Below are positions 26,843 through 34,273 of a stretch of DNA of 51,225 bases, piece after piece; the first letter of the stretch is position 1; every line of letters begins with the position of its first letter. This DNA comes from Agathobacter sp. Its GTDB lineage: Bacteria > Bacillota > Clostridia > Lachnospirales > Lachnospiraceae. The position numbers and the translations under genes are program-made. The stretch spans positions 1 through 51,225 of the forward strand of contig JAGAOC010000017.1 of NCBI GenBank assembly GCA_017623935.1, written 5' to 3'. The notes below the pieces were generated by a model that was not told where the DNA came from, did not search any database, and worked only from the letters and a program-made list of their open reading frames with translations.

Positions 26843-26872
26843 CGGATTTATATTTGCTGGAAAGGAATCAAT

Positions 26873-27940
26873 ATGGGAAAAGTAAATGGCAGCCAGATCG
26901 CTATTCCAACCCTTCTTAAGGTGGAAAGTGGCGCCCTAGGCAAAATCGGTAGTTATTTAAGCGATAATAAATTAAATAATGTGGTGATCTTTTTTGGAAA
27001 TGGCCTCATCGATATGTTCGGAGAGTTGGTCATGAACTCTTTAAAAGAAGCAGAGGTGACCGCACTAGAGTATCAGGAATTAGATACAGTAGCCATTGAG
27101 GATCTGATCGAACTGGCATTTTCCATGCCAACAGCCACTCAGGCAGTCATCGGAATCGGAGGCGGAAAAGTAATCGATGCTGCAAAATACGCAGGTTTTT
27201 TACGGAAGATCCCGTTTATCAGTGTTCCAACATCAGCTTCCAGTGACGGATTTTCTTCTGCCAGTGCATCTTTATTAGTGGATGGCCGGAGAAATTCTGT
27301 GCCTGCTCACATGGCTTACGGGATCATCGTGGATACCCAGGTCATTAAGACTGCACCAGAAAGGTTCTTGTATTCTGGAATCGGGGATATGGTATCAAAG
27401 ATCACAGCCCTTTACGACTGGCAGTATGAAGAGGACTGCGGACATACAGAAGTGAATGATTTTGCTATGATGGTGGCGAAGAAAGCCGTGAACAGCTTTG
27501 TGCGCACACCTTTTGAGAGCATCAAAGATGATCTATTCTTAAAAGAACTGGTAGATTCTCTGGCAATGAGTGGAATCGCTAACGAGATCGCAGGCAGCAG
27601 TGCGCCTACCAGCGGCAGCGAGCATTTGATCTCCCATGCCCTGGATAAGATGTCAGACGCTCCTCAGCTCCACGGAGTACAAGTGGGAATCGCAACCTAC
27701 CTGATGAGCAAAGTACAGGATCACCGTTATAAGCGAATTGACACTGTTTTTACTAAGACAGGATTCTGGGATTATGTATGTACCCTGAACCTGGATAAAG
27801 AGGAGTACAAAAAGGCAATAGATCTGGCTCCGTCCATCAAGCCTTTCCGCCACACCTATCTTCACGAAGAAAAATATCGGGAGCTGGCAAAACAGCTTTT
27901 GGATACAGATGAGAGAATGAAGATGGTGTTTGGGGGATGA
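26873..27940 (+). CDS. egsA: sn-Glycerol-1-phosphate dehydrogenase (EgsA/AraM-like)
   Basis: A 355-residue dehydrogenase of the iron/zinc-containing alcohol dehydrogenase superfamily, G1PDH branch. NAD(P) binding is shown by GIGGGKVIDAAKYA. The branch signature FISVPTSASSDGFSSASASL and VPAHMAYGIIVDT matches G1PDH, and metal ligands are expected in HTEVNDF and in the His of SEHLISHAL and LHGVQVG. G1PDH makes sn-glycerol-1-phosphate, an archaeal lipid precursor; in Bacillus the enzyme AraM feeds heptaprenylglyceryl phosphate synthesis. No PcrB partner is present here. ATG 26873 follows AAAGGAA. In clostridia some relatives have other substrates, so the exact substrate is less sure than the family. 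Confidence 0.8.
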   Translation: MGKVNGSQIAIPTLLKVESGALGKIGSYLSDNKLNNVVIFFGNGLIDMFGELVMNSLKEAEVTALEYQELDTVAIEDLIELAFSMPTATQAVIGIGGGKVIDAAKYAGFLRKIPFISVPTSASSDGFSSASASLLVDGRRNSVPAHMAYGIIVDTQVIKTAPERFLYSGIGDMVSKITALYDWQYEEDCGHTEVNDFAMMVAKKAVNSFVRTPFESIKDDLFLKELVDSLAMSGIANEIAGSSAPTSGSEHLISHALDKMSDAPQLHGVQVGIATYLMSKVQDHRYKRIDTVFTKTGFWDYVCTLNLDKEEYKKAIDLAPSIKPFRHTYLHEEKYRELAKQLLDTDERMKMVFGG

Positions 27941-28023
27941 GAGGGGTGTAACTCACCAAACAAAACTGCATATAATACTTTGGAAAATAAAATTTATTAA
28001 AAAATGGAAATCAGACATTTCGG

Positions 28024-28051
28024 TTGATTTTTCTGACAGATTGAGTATAAT
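28024..28051 (+). promoter_or_regulatory. Promoter of the structured RNA / PBECR4 module
   Basis: TTGATT (28024-28029), a 16-bp spacer and a perfect TATAAT (28046-28051). Transcription would start near 28057-28059, just before the first RNA hairpin. Confidence 0.6.
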
Positions 28052-28056
28052 AAAAG

Positions 28057-28285
28057 TAGAAACAGAGATGTTTCCGATGTAAGAGCATCGTTAAAAGTTG
28101 GGCTGCAGATGGAGCAGGATAAAATTTCCATCTCGTTAGATGTCTTAACTGGGCATCGAGCCTGGCAGCTTGGATAAAGTTGTAGTCCACGTGGGGGACT
28201 TAATGATTTCCACGTCGTTAGGGGTATCATAACTGGGTACCGAGGCTGACAACCAGCAGAAAACTCTTTTTATAAGAAATTCTTT
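28057..28285 (+). ncRNA. Tandem three-stem structured RNA, unknown family
   Basis: Two copies of the same fold follow each other. Module A: outer stem GCTGC 28102-28106 / GCAGC 28165-28169; P1 AGATGGA 28107-28113 / TCCATCT 28127-28133 with 13-nt loop; joint CGTTA; P2 GATG 28139-28142 / CATC 28154-28157. Module B: outer stem GTTGT 28179-28183 / ACAAC 28249-28253; P1 ACGTGGG 28189-28195 / TCCACGT 28209-28215 with 13-nt loop; joint CGTTA; P2 GGTA 28223-28226 / TACC 28238-28241. Helix sequences differ completely, yet pairing is kept; the P2 loops (TCTTAACTGGG and TCATAACTGGG), the CGTTA joint and the 7-nt GAGCCTG/GAGGCTG joint stay almost the same. A degenerate third unit precedes (CGATG/CATCG then TTA, 28075-28093). 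I do not recognise a known riboswitch. The 3' end is uncertain. Confidence 0.7.
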
Positions 28286-28314
28286 GAGGAGTGTGCATCG
28301 TCACACTCCTCTTT
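28286..28314 (+). terminator. Attenuator-like hairpin between RNA and PBECR4 gene
   Basis: A perfect 10-bp stem (GAGGAGTGTG 28286-28295, CACACTCCTC 28302-28311) with only three T afterwards. The 3' arm CTCCTC can also pair with the GAGGTG ribosome-binding site at 28321-28326. The hairpin may therefore act as a leaky terminator or as a switch on translation of the following gene. Confidence 0.65.
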
Positions 28315-28329
28315 ACGTATGAGGTGTAT

Positions 28330-28959
28330 GTGGCAACTAAGACAGATAAGAAAAATGCAATACGACAGGATATTATAATTTCGGCAGGAGTATATAGTCA
28401 GAATTTGGCAGGTAAAGCATTCCTTTATGTATATGGCAATGAGTTTTTTGAAGTATCCTTTCCGGTTGATAATTTTTTGCACTTAACAGGTGTAGAAACA
28501 AAATTATCGGCGAAGGATTTTTATAAAAATGCTAAGAAGGGAAAACTTTCAAATAACCAGTTTTATTTTGATGCAAGGCATCCATATGCAAATGCCAAAA
28601 AGAAATTGCCATGCTTGAAAAGATTACCAGAACTTACGAATGATATGGTATGTATTCTTAAGGATATGCAGACTGTGACAATTATATACAAATTAAGCGT
28701 AACGAATCTAGAGTTTACATTAGGATTGACTGAAAATGTAGATAATCAAGGAAAAAAGATTAACGACTTTTTCCTTCCGATGTCTTTGAGAGTAGAAGAT
28801 ACCTCTATTGACAAAAGTAATGATGGTGAAATAGTTGATTTTATATTTGCAAAAGACGCGAGCAAAGCTAAGTATGATACTTTGCTAGTGGAGGATAAGC
28901 GTAAAACCATTCCGGAATGTGTAAAATATCTGTTAAGCGATAAATTTAGTGAAAAATAA
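28330..28959 (+). CDS. PBECR4-like (BECR-fold nuclease-type) protein
   Basis: A 209-residue protein, AT-rich with codon use unlike its neighbours. It resembles the PBECR4 family (phage-Barnase-EndoU-ColicinE5/D-RelE-like nuclease 4). Conserved-looking parts are the FEVSFPVDNFLHLTGVETKLSAKDFY block (about residues 36-61), the FDARHPYANAKKKL block (about 78-91), FTLGLTENVDNQG and the LRVED / VDFIFAKD end. I start at GTG 28330 because GAGGTG lies just before it; a longer frame would begin inside the upstream hairpin. No TM helix or signal is present. It is alone between egsA and ychF. If it is a nuclease, the structured RNA upstream is a candidate regulator or antitoxin. Family assignment is from memory of the pattern and needs a profile search. 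Confidence 0.6.
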   Translation: MATKTDKKNAIRQDIIISAGVYSQNLAGKAFLYVYGNEFFEVSFPVDNFLHLTGVETKLSAKDFYKNAKKGKLSNNQFYFDARHPYANAKKKLPCLKRLPELTNDMVCILKDMQTVTIIYKLSVTNLEFTLGLTENVDNQGKKINDFFLPMSLRVEDTSIDKSNDGEIVDFIFAKDASKAKYDTLLVEDKRKTIPECVKYLLSDKFSEK

Positions 28960-29046
28960 ATGAGATATGTGTATAAATGGTAAAGTGGTATTTTCCATTA
29001 ATGAAGTCTAACACACAAAACAAAAAAATAGAGATAAAGAATTAAT

Positions 29047-29075
29047 TTTACTTTTTATCCTCTTCGTGGTATAGT
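29047..29075 (+). promoter_or_regulatory. Promoter of ychF
   Basis: TTTACT (29047-29052) and TATAGT (29070-29075) with 17-bp spacing, leaving a leader of about 87 nt that ends in GAGGAGG before the start codon. Confidence 0.55.
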
Positions 29076-29169
29076 AAATATCGATTGTGAAATCAATAAA
29101 ACTGGTACATAACCAAATTTAAAATAACAAAAAACGTAATTATAGATTTCAGAGGAGGAAATATAGAAA

Positions 29170-30270
29170 ATGAAACTCGGTATCGTCGGTTTACCAAATG
29201 TAGGTAAAAGTACATTATTTAATTCATTAACCAAAGCAGGAGCAGAATCTGCCAACTATCCATTCTGTACCATCGACCCAAACGTGGGAATCGTTGCAGT
29301 ACCAGATGAGAGGATCAAGAAGCTGGGAGATATGTATAAGTCCAAGAAAGTGACTCCAGCAGTAATTGAGTTCGTAGATATTGCAGGACTTGTAAAAGGT
29401 GCCAGCAAGGGAGAGGGACTTGGAAACCAGTTCCTAGCAAATATTCGTGAAGTAGACGCGATCGTACATGTAGTACGTTGCTTTGAAGATACCAATATCG
29501 TGCACGTAGATGGAAGTATAGATCCTGCAAGAGATATTGAGACCATCAATCTGGAGCTGATCTTTTCCGATATTGAGATCTTGGAGAGAAGAATCTCAAA
29601 AGTTGCAAAACAGGCAAGAATGGACAAGACTCTGGCAAAAGAATTAGAGTTATTAGAGTCCTTAAAGAAATATTTAGAAGATGGCAAAATGGCAAGAACC
29701 TTTGAGGTGCCGGAAGATGAAGATATGCAGGCATGGTTTGCGTCTTATAATCTTTTAACTGCAAAATCCACCATTTATGCAGCAAACGTAGCTGAGGATG
29801 ATCTGGCAGATGATGGAGCAAATAATCAGTATGTACAGTCTGTACGCGCTTTGGCGGCAGAAGAAAACAGCGAAGTATTTGTGATCTGCGCTCAGATCGA
29901 GCAGGAGATCGCAGAGCTGGATGATGATGAAAAAGCCATGTTCTTAGAAGACTTAGGATTACAGGAGTCTGGATTAGAGAAACTGATCAAAGCAAGCTAC
30001 AGCCTTTTAGGATTGATCAGCTACCTGACAGCAGGAGAAGACGAGACAAGAGCTTGGACTATTAAGAAGGGCACAAAAGCACCTCAGGCAGCTGGCAAGA
30101 TCCACAGTGATTTTGAAAGAGGATTCATTCGTGCAGAGGTTGTAAATTATCAGGATCTCTTAGACTGCGGAAGCCTTTCTGCTGCAAAAGAAAAAGGAAT
30201 CGTAGGTCTGGAAGGAAAAGAATATGTAGTAAAAGACGGAGATGTGATCTTATTCCGTTTCAACGTGTAA
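29170..30270 (+). CDS. ychF: Redox-regulated ATPase/GTPase YchF
   Basis: A 366-residue Obg-family P-loop NTPase. G1 is GLPNVGKST at residues 6-14, G3 is DIAGLVKGAS, the coiled-coil arm lies near 125-175, and the C-terminal TGS domain ends with VKDGDVILFRFNV. Family members bind ATP in place of GTP because the NKxD motif is changed; here the NVAEDD region stands in its place. YchF associates with ribosomes and is linked to oxidative-stress response. Length matches the family (363-367). GAGGAGG precedes the start. Confidence 0.97.
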   Translation: MKLGIVGLPNVGKSTLFNSLTKAGAESANYPFCTIDPNVGIVAVPDERIKKLGDMYKSKKVTPAVIEFVDIAGLVKGASKGEGLGNQFLANIREVDAIVHVVRCFEDTNIVHVDGSIDPARDIETINLELIFSDIEILERRISKVAKQARMDKTLAKELELLESLKKYLEDGKMARTFEVPEDEDMQAWFASYNLLTAKSTIYAANVAEDDLADDGANNQYVQSVRALAAEENSEVFVICAQIEQEIAELDDDEKAMFLEDLGLQESGLEKLIKASYSLLGLISYLTAGEDETRAWTIKKGTKAPQAAGKIHSDFERGFIRAEVVNYQDLLDCGSLSAAKEKGIVGLEGKEYVVKDGDVILFRFNV

Positions 30271-30316
30271 CATTTTAAGGGAAAACGCATAGAATAAACC
30301 AGTAGGAGGGGATTCT

Positions 30317-30571
30317 ATGCGTTTTTCAGATTTTTGTGAAAAAGAAGTTGTCAATGTAAATGACTGTAAATGTCTTGGGAATGTCAGGGACATCGAGATC
30401 GATACGGAATGTGGGGAAGTGACCGCTCTGATCGTGCCGGGACCCGGAAAATACTGGGGATTATTCTGTAAAGATTTTGAATTTTGTATTCCTTGGTGTA
30501 ATGTAGTAAAGATTGGCCCGGACATTATTCTGGTGAATCTGGACGAAAAGGAAATGAAGCATAAAATTTAA
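30317..30571 (+). CDS. YlmC/YmxH family PRC-barrel protein
   Basis: An 84-residue PRC-barrel protein of the YlmC/YmxH type, widespread in spore-forming Firmicutes. It begins RFSDFCEKEVVNVNDCKCLGNV, contains the VTALIVPGPGKYWG turn and ends with a short Lys-rich tail. Members are tied to sporulation by phylogenetic distribution, with no known biochemical activity. It has GGAGGGG before its ATG, 46 bp after ychF, so it can be read through from ychF. Confidence 0.85.
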   Translation: MRFSDFCEKEVVNVNDCKCLGNVRDIEIDTECGEVTALIVPGPGKYWGLFCKDFEFCIPWCNVVKIGPDIILVNLDEKEMKHKI

Positions 30572-30614
30572 CAAATTTTTTATAAAAATGTAATCTGACA
30601 TTTGTGGAATTTGT

Positions 30615-30643
30615 TTGACTTTTTCTGCCAAAATATGTATAAT
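30615..30643 (+). promoter_or_regulatory. Promoter of nrdR
   Basis: TTGACT (30615-30620) and a perfect TATAAT (30638-30643), 17 bp apart and 44 bp before the nrdR start codon. Confidence 0.75.
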
Positions 30644-30687
30644 TTCTATAAATATTGAGTTTTACTATGCATTTTTGGAGGTATGTT

Positions 30688-31137
30688 ATGAAGTGTCCAT
30701 TTTGTAGCAGTGAGAATACCAGAGTTATTGACTCAAGACCGGCAGATGATAATAATTCCATCCGTCGCCGTAGATTATGTGATGATTGTGGGAAGCGTTT
30801 TACCACTTATGAGAAGGTAGAGACTATTCCACTGATCGTAATAAAGAAAGACAACAACAGAGAGCAGTATGACCGTGCGAAGATCGAAGCCGGTGTACTT
30901 CGTGCTTGTCATAAGCGTCCGATCTCAGCAGAGCAGATCACCAAGCTTATCGACGAAGTAGAAGTGGAAGTGTTCAATCGAGAAGAGAAGGAGATCGCCA
31001 GCTCCGTTATTGGAGAGATCCTTATGGATAAGATCAAGGACTTAGATCCGGTTGCTTATGTAAGATTTGCCTCTGTTTACCGAGAGTTCAAGGATGTAAA
31101 CACCTTTATGAACGAACTGAAGAAGATTCTGGTATAA
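30688..31137 (+). CDS. nrdR: Transcriptional repressor NrdR
   Basis: A 149-residue regulator of ribonucleotide reductase genes. Its zinc ribbon has Cys3, Cys6, Cys31 and Cys34, and the ATP-cone domain follows from about residue 47 (PLIVIKKDNNREQYDRAKI), where ATP/dATP binding controls DNA affinity. Length and cysteine spacing match the family exactly. I use ATG 30688 with GGAGG before it; the zinc ribbon starts right there. No ribonucleotide reductase gene is in the window. It heads a likely operon with yqeG, rpiB and possibly efp. Confidence 0.97.
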   Translation: MKCPFCSSENTRVIDSRPADDNNSIRRRRLCDDCGKRFTTYEKVETIPLIVIKKDNNREQYDRAKIEAGVLRACHKRPISAEQITKLIDEVEVEVFNREEKEIASSVIGEILMDKIKDLDPVAYVRFASVYREFKDVNTFMNELKKILV

Positions 31138-31153
31138 GGGTAAGAGGATAACT

Positions 31154-31702
31154 ATGGGCAGTTTTTTGTATCCGGGAGAATATGTAGATTCTACCTATGT
31201 GATTGATTTTGATAAATTATATAATGAGGGATACAGGGGAATTATCTTTGATATTGATAATACCTTGGTTCCTCACGGAGCGCCTGCCGACCAGCGGGCG
31301 ATTTCTTTGTTTGCTCACCTAAAAGAACTTGGATTTTCCTGTATGCTCCTGTCTAATAACAAGGAGCCTCGGGTTAAGATGTTCAATGATTCTGTGCAGG
31401 TGAACTATATTTATAAGGCGGGAAAGCCGAAGATCGCGAATTATTTGAAGGCAATGGAAATAATGGGAACGGATGTGACAAATACTATTTTTATCGGTGA
31501 CCAGATCTTTACCGATGTCTGCGGTGCCAACCGGGCGGGAATCCGTACCGTATTAGTGAAGCCGATCCATCCAAAAGAAGAAATACAGATCGTATTGAAA
31601 CGGTATTTGGAGAAAGTGATCTTATTATTTTACCGCCATCATGTAAAGAAGAAGGGAACGAAATATCCTTCCGTTGTGAAAGCGAAAGAAAAAGGAGACT
31701 GA
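31154..31702 (+). CDS. yqeG: YqeG-family HAD phosphatase
   Basis: A 182-residue HAD class III phosphatase. The nucleophile motif is FDIDNTLV (about residues 35-42), motif II lies in LLSNN, the Lys in KAGKP, and motif III is FIGDQIFTDVCGANRAG. This is the YqeG subfamily, found near ribosome/sporulation genes in Firmicutes. It may dephosphorylate a small phosphate ester; phosphatidylglycerophosphate has been suggested for relatives. The gene is 16 bp after nrdR and 2 bp before rpiB. It ends with a basic tail (KKKGTKYPSVVKAKEK). Confidence 0.9.
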   Translation: MGSFLYPGEYVDSTYVIDFDKLYNEGYRGIIFDIDNTLVPHGAPADQRAISLFAHLKELGFSCMLLSNNKEPRVKMFNDSVQVNYIYKAGKPKIANYLKAMEIMGTDVTNTIFIGDQIFTDVCGANRAGIRTVLVKPIHPKEEIQIVLKRYLEKVILLFYRHHVKKKGTKYPSVVKAKEKGD

Positions 31703-31704
31703 AT

Positions 31705-32148
31705 ATGAAGATCGGAATTGGAAATGACCATGCAGCAGTAGAAATGAAGAAAGAGATCATGGCTTATTTAGAGAGCATGGGATATGAAGTTGTAAATTAT
31801 GGAACAGATGAGAATGCTAGTTGCAATTATCCGGAGTATGGTGAGAAAGTTGGACGAGCAGTAGTTGATGGAGACGTAGATTGTGCAGTGTTGATCTGCG
31901 GAACCGGTGTAGGTATCTCTATTGCGGCCAATAAAGTAAAAGGGGTTCGTGCAGCAGTTTGTTCAGATACAGCAACCGCACGCCTGGTAAAACAACACAA
32001 CAATGCAAATATCATTGCATTTGGTCAGAGGATCGTTGGAATCGAGTTGGCGAAAGACATTGTAAAAGCATATCTTGAGGCAGAATTTGAGGGTGGAAGA
32101 CACCAGACACGAGTGGATATGATCCACGAAATTGAAAACAGAGCCTAG
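31705..32148 (+). CDS. rpiB: Ribose 5-phosphate isomerase B
   Basis: A 147-residue RpiB/LacAB-type isomerase that interconverts ribose-5-phosphate and ribulose-5-phosphate in the pentose phosphate pathway. The phosphate- and base-binding start KIGIGNDHAAVEMK is intact. The catalytic cysteine is Cys65 in LICGTGVGISIAANK. The CSDTATARLVKQHNNANI block confirms RpiB rather than an unrelated fold. A 2-bp gap after yqeG suggests coupling. Confidence 0.96.
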   Translation: MKIGIGNDHAAVEMKKEIMAYLESMGYEVVNYGTDENASCNYPEYGEKVGRAVVDGDVDCAVLICGTGVGISIAANKVKGVRAAVCSDTATARLVKQHNNANIIAFGQRIVGIELAKDIVKAYLEAEFEGGRHQTRVDMIHEIENRA

Positions 32149-32237
32149 GAATCGTATTTTAGGCTTGAAATGTGTCTTATTATAGTGTAAAATATGGCAA
32201 TGAGAGTGTTGACTCGTAAATTAAGGAGGAAGATCGA

Positions 32238-32795
32238 ATGATTTCAGCAGGAGATTTTAGAAATGGTGTTACAATTGAATTTGAAGGTAACATTTATCAG
32301 ATCATTGAATTTCAGCATGTAAAACCAGGTAAAGGTGCTGCATTTGTTAGAACAAAGTTAAAAAATATCATCAATGGTGGTGTAGTTGAGAAAACTTTCC
32401 GTCCAACAGAGAAGTGCCCAACCGCACGTATTGACAGAAAAGATATGCAGTTCTTATATTCAGATGAGGACTTCTATCATTTCATGGATGTAGAGACCTA
32501 TGATCAGATCGATTTAACAAGAGATTCTGTAGGTGAAGCATTAAAATTCGTAAAAGAGAACGAAATGGTTAAAGTTTGCTCTCATGCAGGCAACGTATTT
32601 GCAGTAGAACCACCTCTGTTCGTAGAACTTACAATTACAGAGACAGAGCCAGGATTCAAAGGCGATACAGCTACAGGTGCTACAAAGCCAGCTACTGTTG
32701 AGACTGGTGCAGTTGTTTACGTTCCATTATTCGTAGAACAGGGAGACGTAATCAAGATCGATACCAGAACAGGTGAGTACTTATCTCGTGTATAA
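32238..32795 (+). CDS. efp: Translation elongation factor P
   Basis: A 185-residue EF-P, which helps the ribosome pass polyproline stretches. The three-domain length is typical. The modifiable loop carries Lys32 in [10 protein letters not shown]; no earP or epmAB gene is in view, so the modification type is not known. C-terminal domain III ends [13 protein letters not shown] as usual. TAAGGAGG precedes the ATG. It lies about 90 bp after rpiB and is closed by the terminator at 32815. Confidence 0.97.
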   Translation: MISAGDFRNGVTIEFEGNIYQIIEFQHVKPGKGAAFVRTKLKNIINGGVVEKTFRPTEKCPTARIDRKDMQFLYSDEDFYHFMDVETYDQIDLTRDSVGEALKFVKENEMVKVCSHAGNVFAVEPPLFVELTITETEPGFKGDTATGATKPATVETGAVVYVPLFVEQGDVIKIDTRTGEYLSRV

Positions 32796-32814
32796 TTGAT
32801 ATTACAGCAGAATG

Positions 32815-32846
32815 AGCCAGGAACATGAAGTCCCTGGCTTTTTTGT
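32815..32846 (+). terminator. Rho-independent terminator of efp
   Basis: A 7-bp stem (AGCCAGG 32815-32821, CCTGGCT 32833-32839) followed by a run of T (TTTTTTGTTTT). Confidence 0.85.
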
Positions 32847-32863
32847 TTTCTAAGATTCGGGCA

Positions 32864-34216
32864 TCAATTCCCTGCAGTTTTCCGCGGTAGCACGATCATG
32901 GAAGCAATCGCAGAAAATACCCAGCTAATGAGCAGTGCCCACAGGTAGGCGTCCATGCCATAATATGGCACTAAATAGAACACCATCCCAATTCGGATGA
33001 GGCAGGATAACAGGTTAATGAACAGCACCGTTTTGGCTTTTCCCAGGCCGTGAAGGATACTGCCTAGAAGGCTGGATACGAACATAAAAGGGCAGATCCA
33101 GCTAAGGCGTCGGATAAAATATCCTGCGAGAGGATTGGAAAAAAGGATCTCTCCTATGTAGTCTCCGGTGATCAAAAAAACAACCGTAAAGAAAAAGCCC
33201 AGAAGCAGTCCATATCGGACTGCTTTTTCTGTTGCGTAGGAAACTTTGGAGCTTTCTCCTTTGGAGGTAGCTTCGGAGACTGCAGGCAACAACAGTACGG
33301 AAAGGGAGCCGGTGATCACACTGGGAAAAAAGATGACAGCCAAGGACATTCCGGAAAGTACTCCATATATAGATAAGGCGTCGGCCTGAGAAAGCCCATA
33401 AAGTCGCAGTTTTTGCGGGATCATAGAGTTTTCAATACTACTTCCGATATTGGTCAGCACGCGGTTTACGGTAAGTGGAACCGCCATGGAACAAAGGGAA
33501 CTGCAATAAAAGGAAAAGGAAGCATAGCGGGAGTGAAGGTTTTTCTGGGAAAGAAAAGGTACTAACCTTTTTAGGAGGGAACATATCATGGCAATTCCAC
33601 TGACCAACATTCCACAGACCTCTCCAAGGATCAGACCCCACATGGCATGGCTGGCGTTTAGTGGAAGATCATTTTGGCTTAGATAACCGTAGAACAGATA
33701 GACACCGATCACCCTTGCCACCTGTTCTGCAATCTGACTGATAGAAGGAATAAATGATTTTTTCTTACCATAGTAATAACCATTAATACAGGCATGGACA
33801 CAGGCTGGGATCAGGCAGAAAGTCATGATCTTTAGAAGAGAAGTACAACGGCTGTCCTGGAGCCACACTTGGGCGATCCAGTCTGCATTGAAATAGATCA
33901 AAATGCCCACAACAAGAGAGAGCAGACTGCTGACAAATAGTCCTGCCGCCAGATAACCACAACATTTTTTCTCATTGTCCAGGGAGGATGCAACGAAACG
34001 AGATACCGCCGTTTGGATTCCGGAACTGGTGAGAGAAAGGCAAAGTGCCAGCACTGGAAAAACCATTTGGTACAATCCTAAGCTTTCTGCACCAATGACT
34101 CTAGAAAGGAATATCTTATAGAAAAAGCCGATAATTCTGGACGCAACGCCGGCTAAGGTCAAGAGCAGCGTACCGAAGATCAGCGGATTTTTCAAAAGTT
34201 TATTTGAAACAGGCAT
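32864..34216 (-). CDS. SpoVB-like MATE/MVF-type flippase
   Basis: A 450-residue protein with about 12-14 TM helices, of the oligosaccharide/polysaccharide flippase (MVF, SpoVB/Wzx-like) superfamily. The N-terminus NPLIFGTLLLTLAGVASRIIGFFYKIFLSRVIG and SLTSSGIQTAVSRFVA are typical of SpoVB-like proteins of clostridia. SpoVB is needed for spore cortex synthesis and the group probably flips lipid-linked peptidoglycan or polysaccharide intermediates. It stands alone, divergent from the cysteine desulfurase with only 57 bp between start codons. Distinction from a vegetative MurJ-like flippase cannot be made by eye. Confidence 0.85.
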   Translation of the reverse strand: MPVSNKLLKNPLIFGTLLLTLAGVASRIIGFFYKIFLSRVIGAESLGLYQMVFPVLALCLSLTSSGIQTAVSRFVASSLDNEKKCCGYLAAGLFVSSLLSLVVGILIYFNADWIAQVWLQDSRCTSLLKIMTFCLIPACVHACINGYYYGKKKSFIPSISQIAEQVARVIGVYLFYGYLSQNDLPLNASHAMWGLILGEVCGMLVSGIAMICSLLKRLVPFLSQKNLHSRYASFSFYCSSLCSMAVPLTVNRVLTNIGSSIENSMIPQKLRLYGLSQADALSIYGVLSGMSLAVIFFPSVITGSLSVLLLPAVSEATSKGESSKVSYATEKAVRYGLLLGFFFTVVFLITGDYIGEILFSNPLAGYFIRRLSWICPFMFVSSLLGSILHGLGKAKTVLFINLLSCLIRIGMVFYLVPYYGMDAYLWALLISWVFSAIASMIVLPRKTAGN

Positions 34217-34273
34217 AATACTTCACCTTTCAGGGGAGATGTCTTTTTAATATATGCAAAAAAGGAGCAGGGT

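Noticed and set aside
28057-28285. Known riboswitch (TPP, SAM, glycine, purine, c-di-GMP, THF, ykkC, glutamine)
   Set aside because: I compared the conserved loops (CGTTA, TAACTGGG, GAGSCTG) with consensus cores I remember for these classes and none fitted. An Infernal search against Rfam is the proper test.
27941-29046. Prophage or insertion element carrying the PBECR4-like gene
   Set aside because: Although the gene has a phage-associated family name and foreign-looking composition, I see no integrase, transposase, terminal inverted repeats or attachment-site duplication around it.
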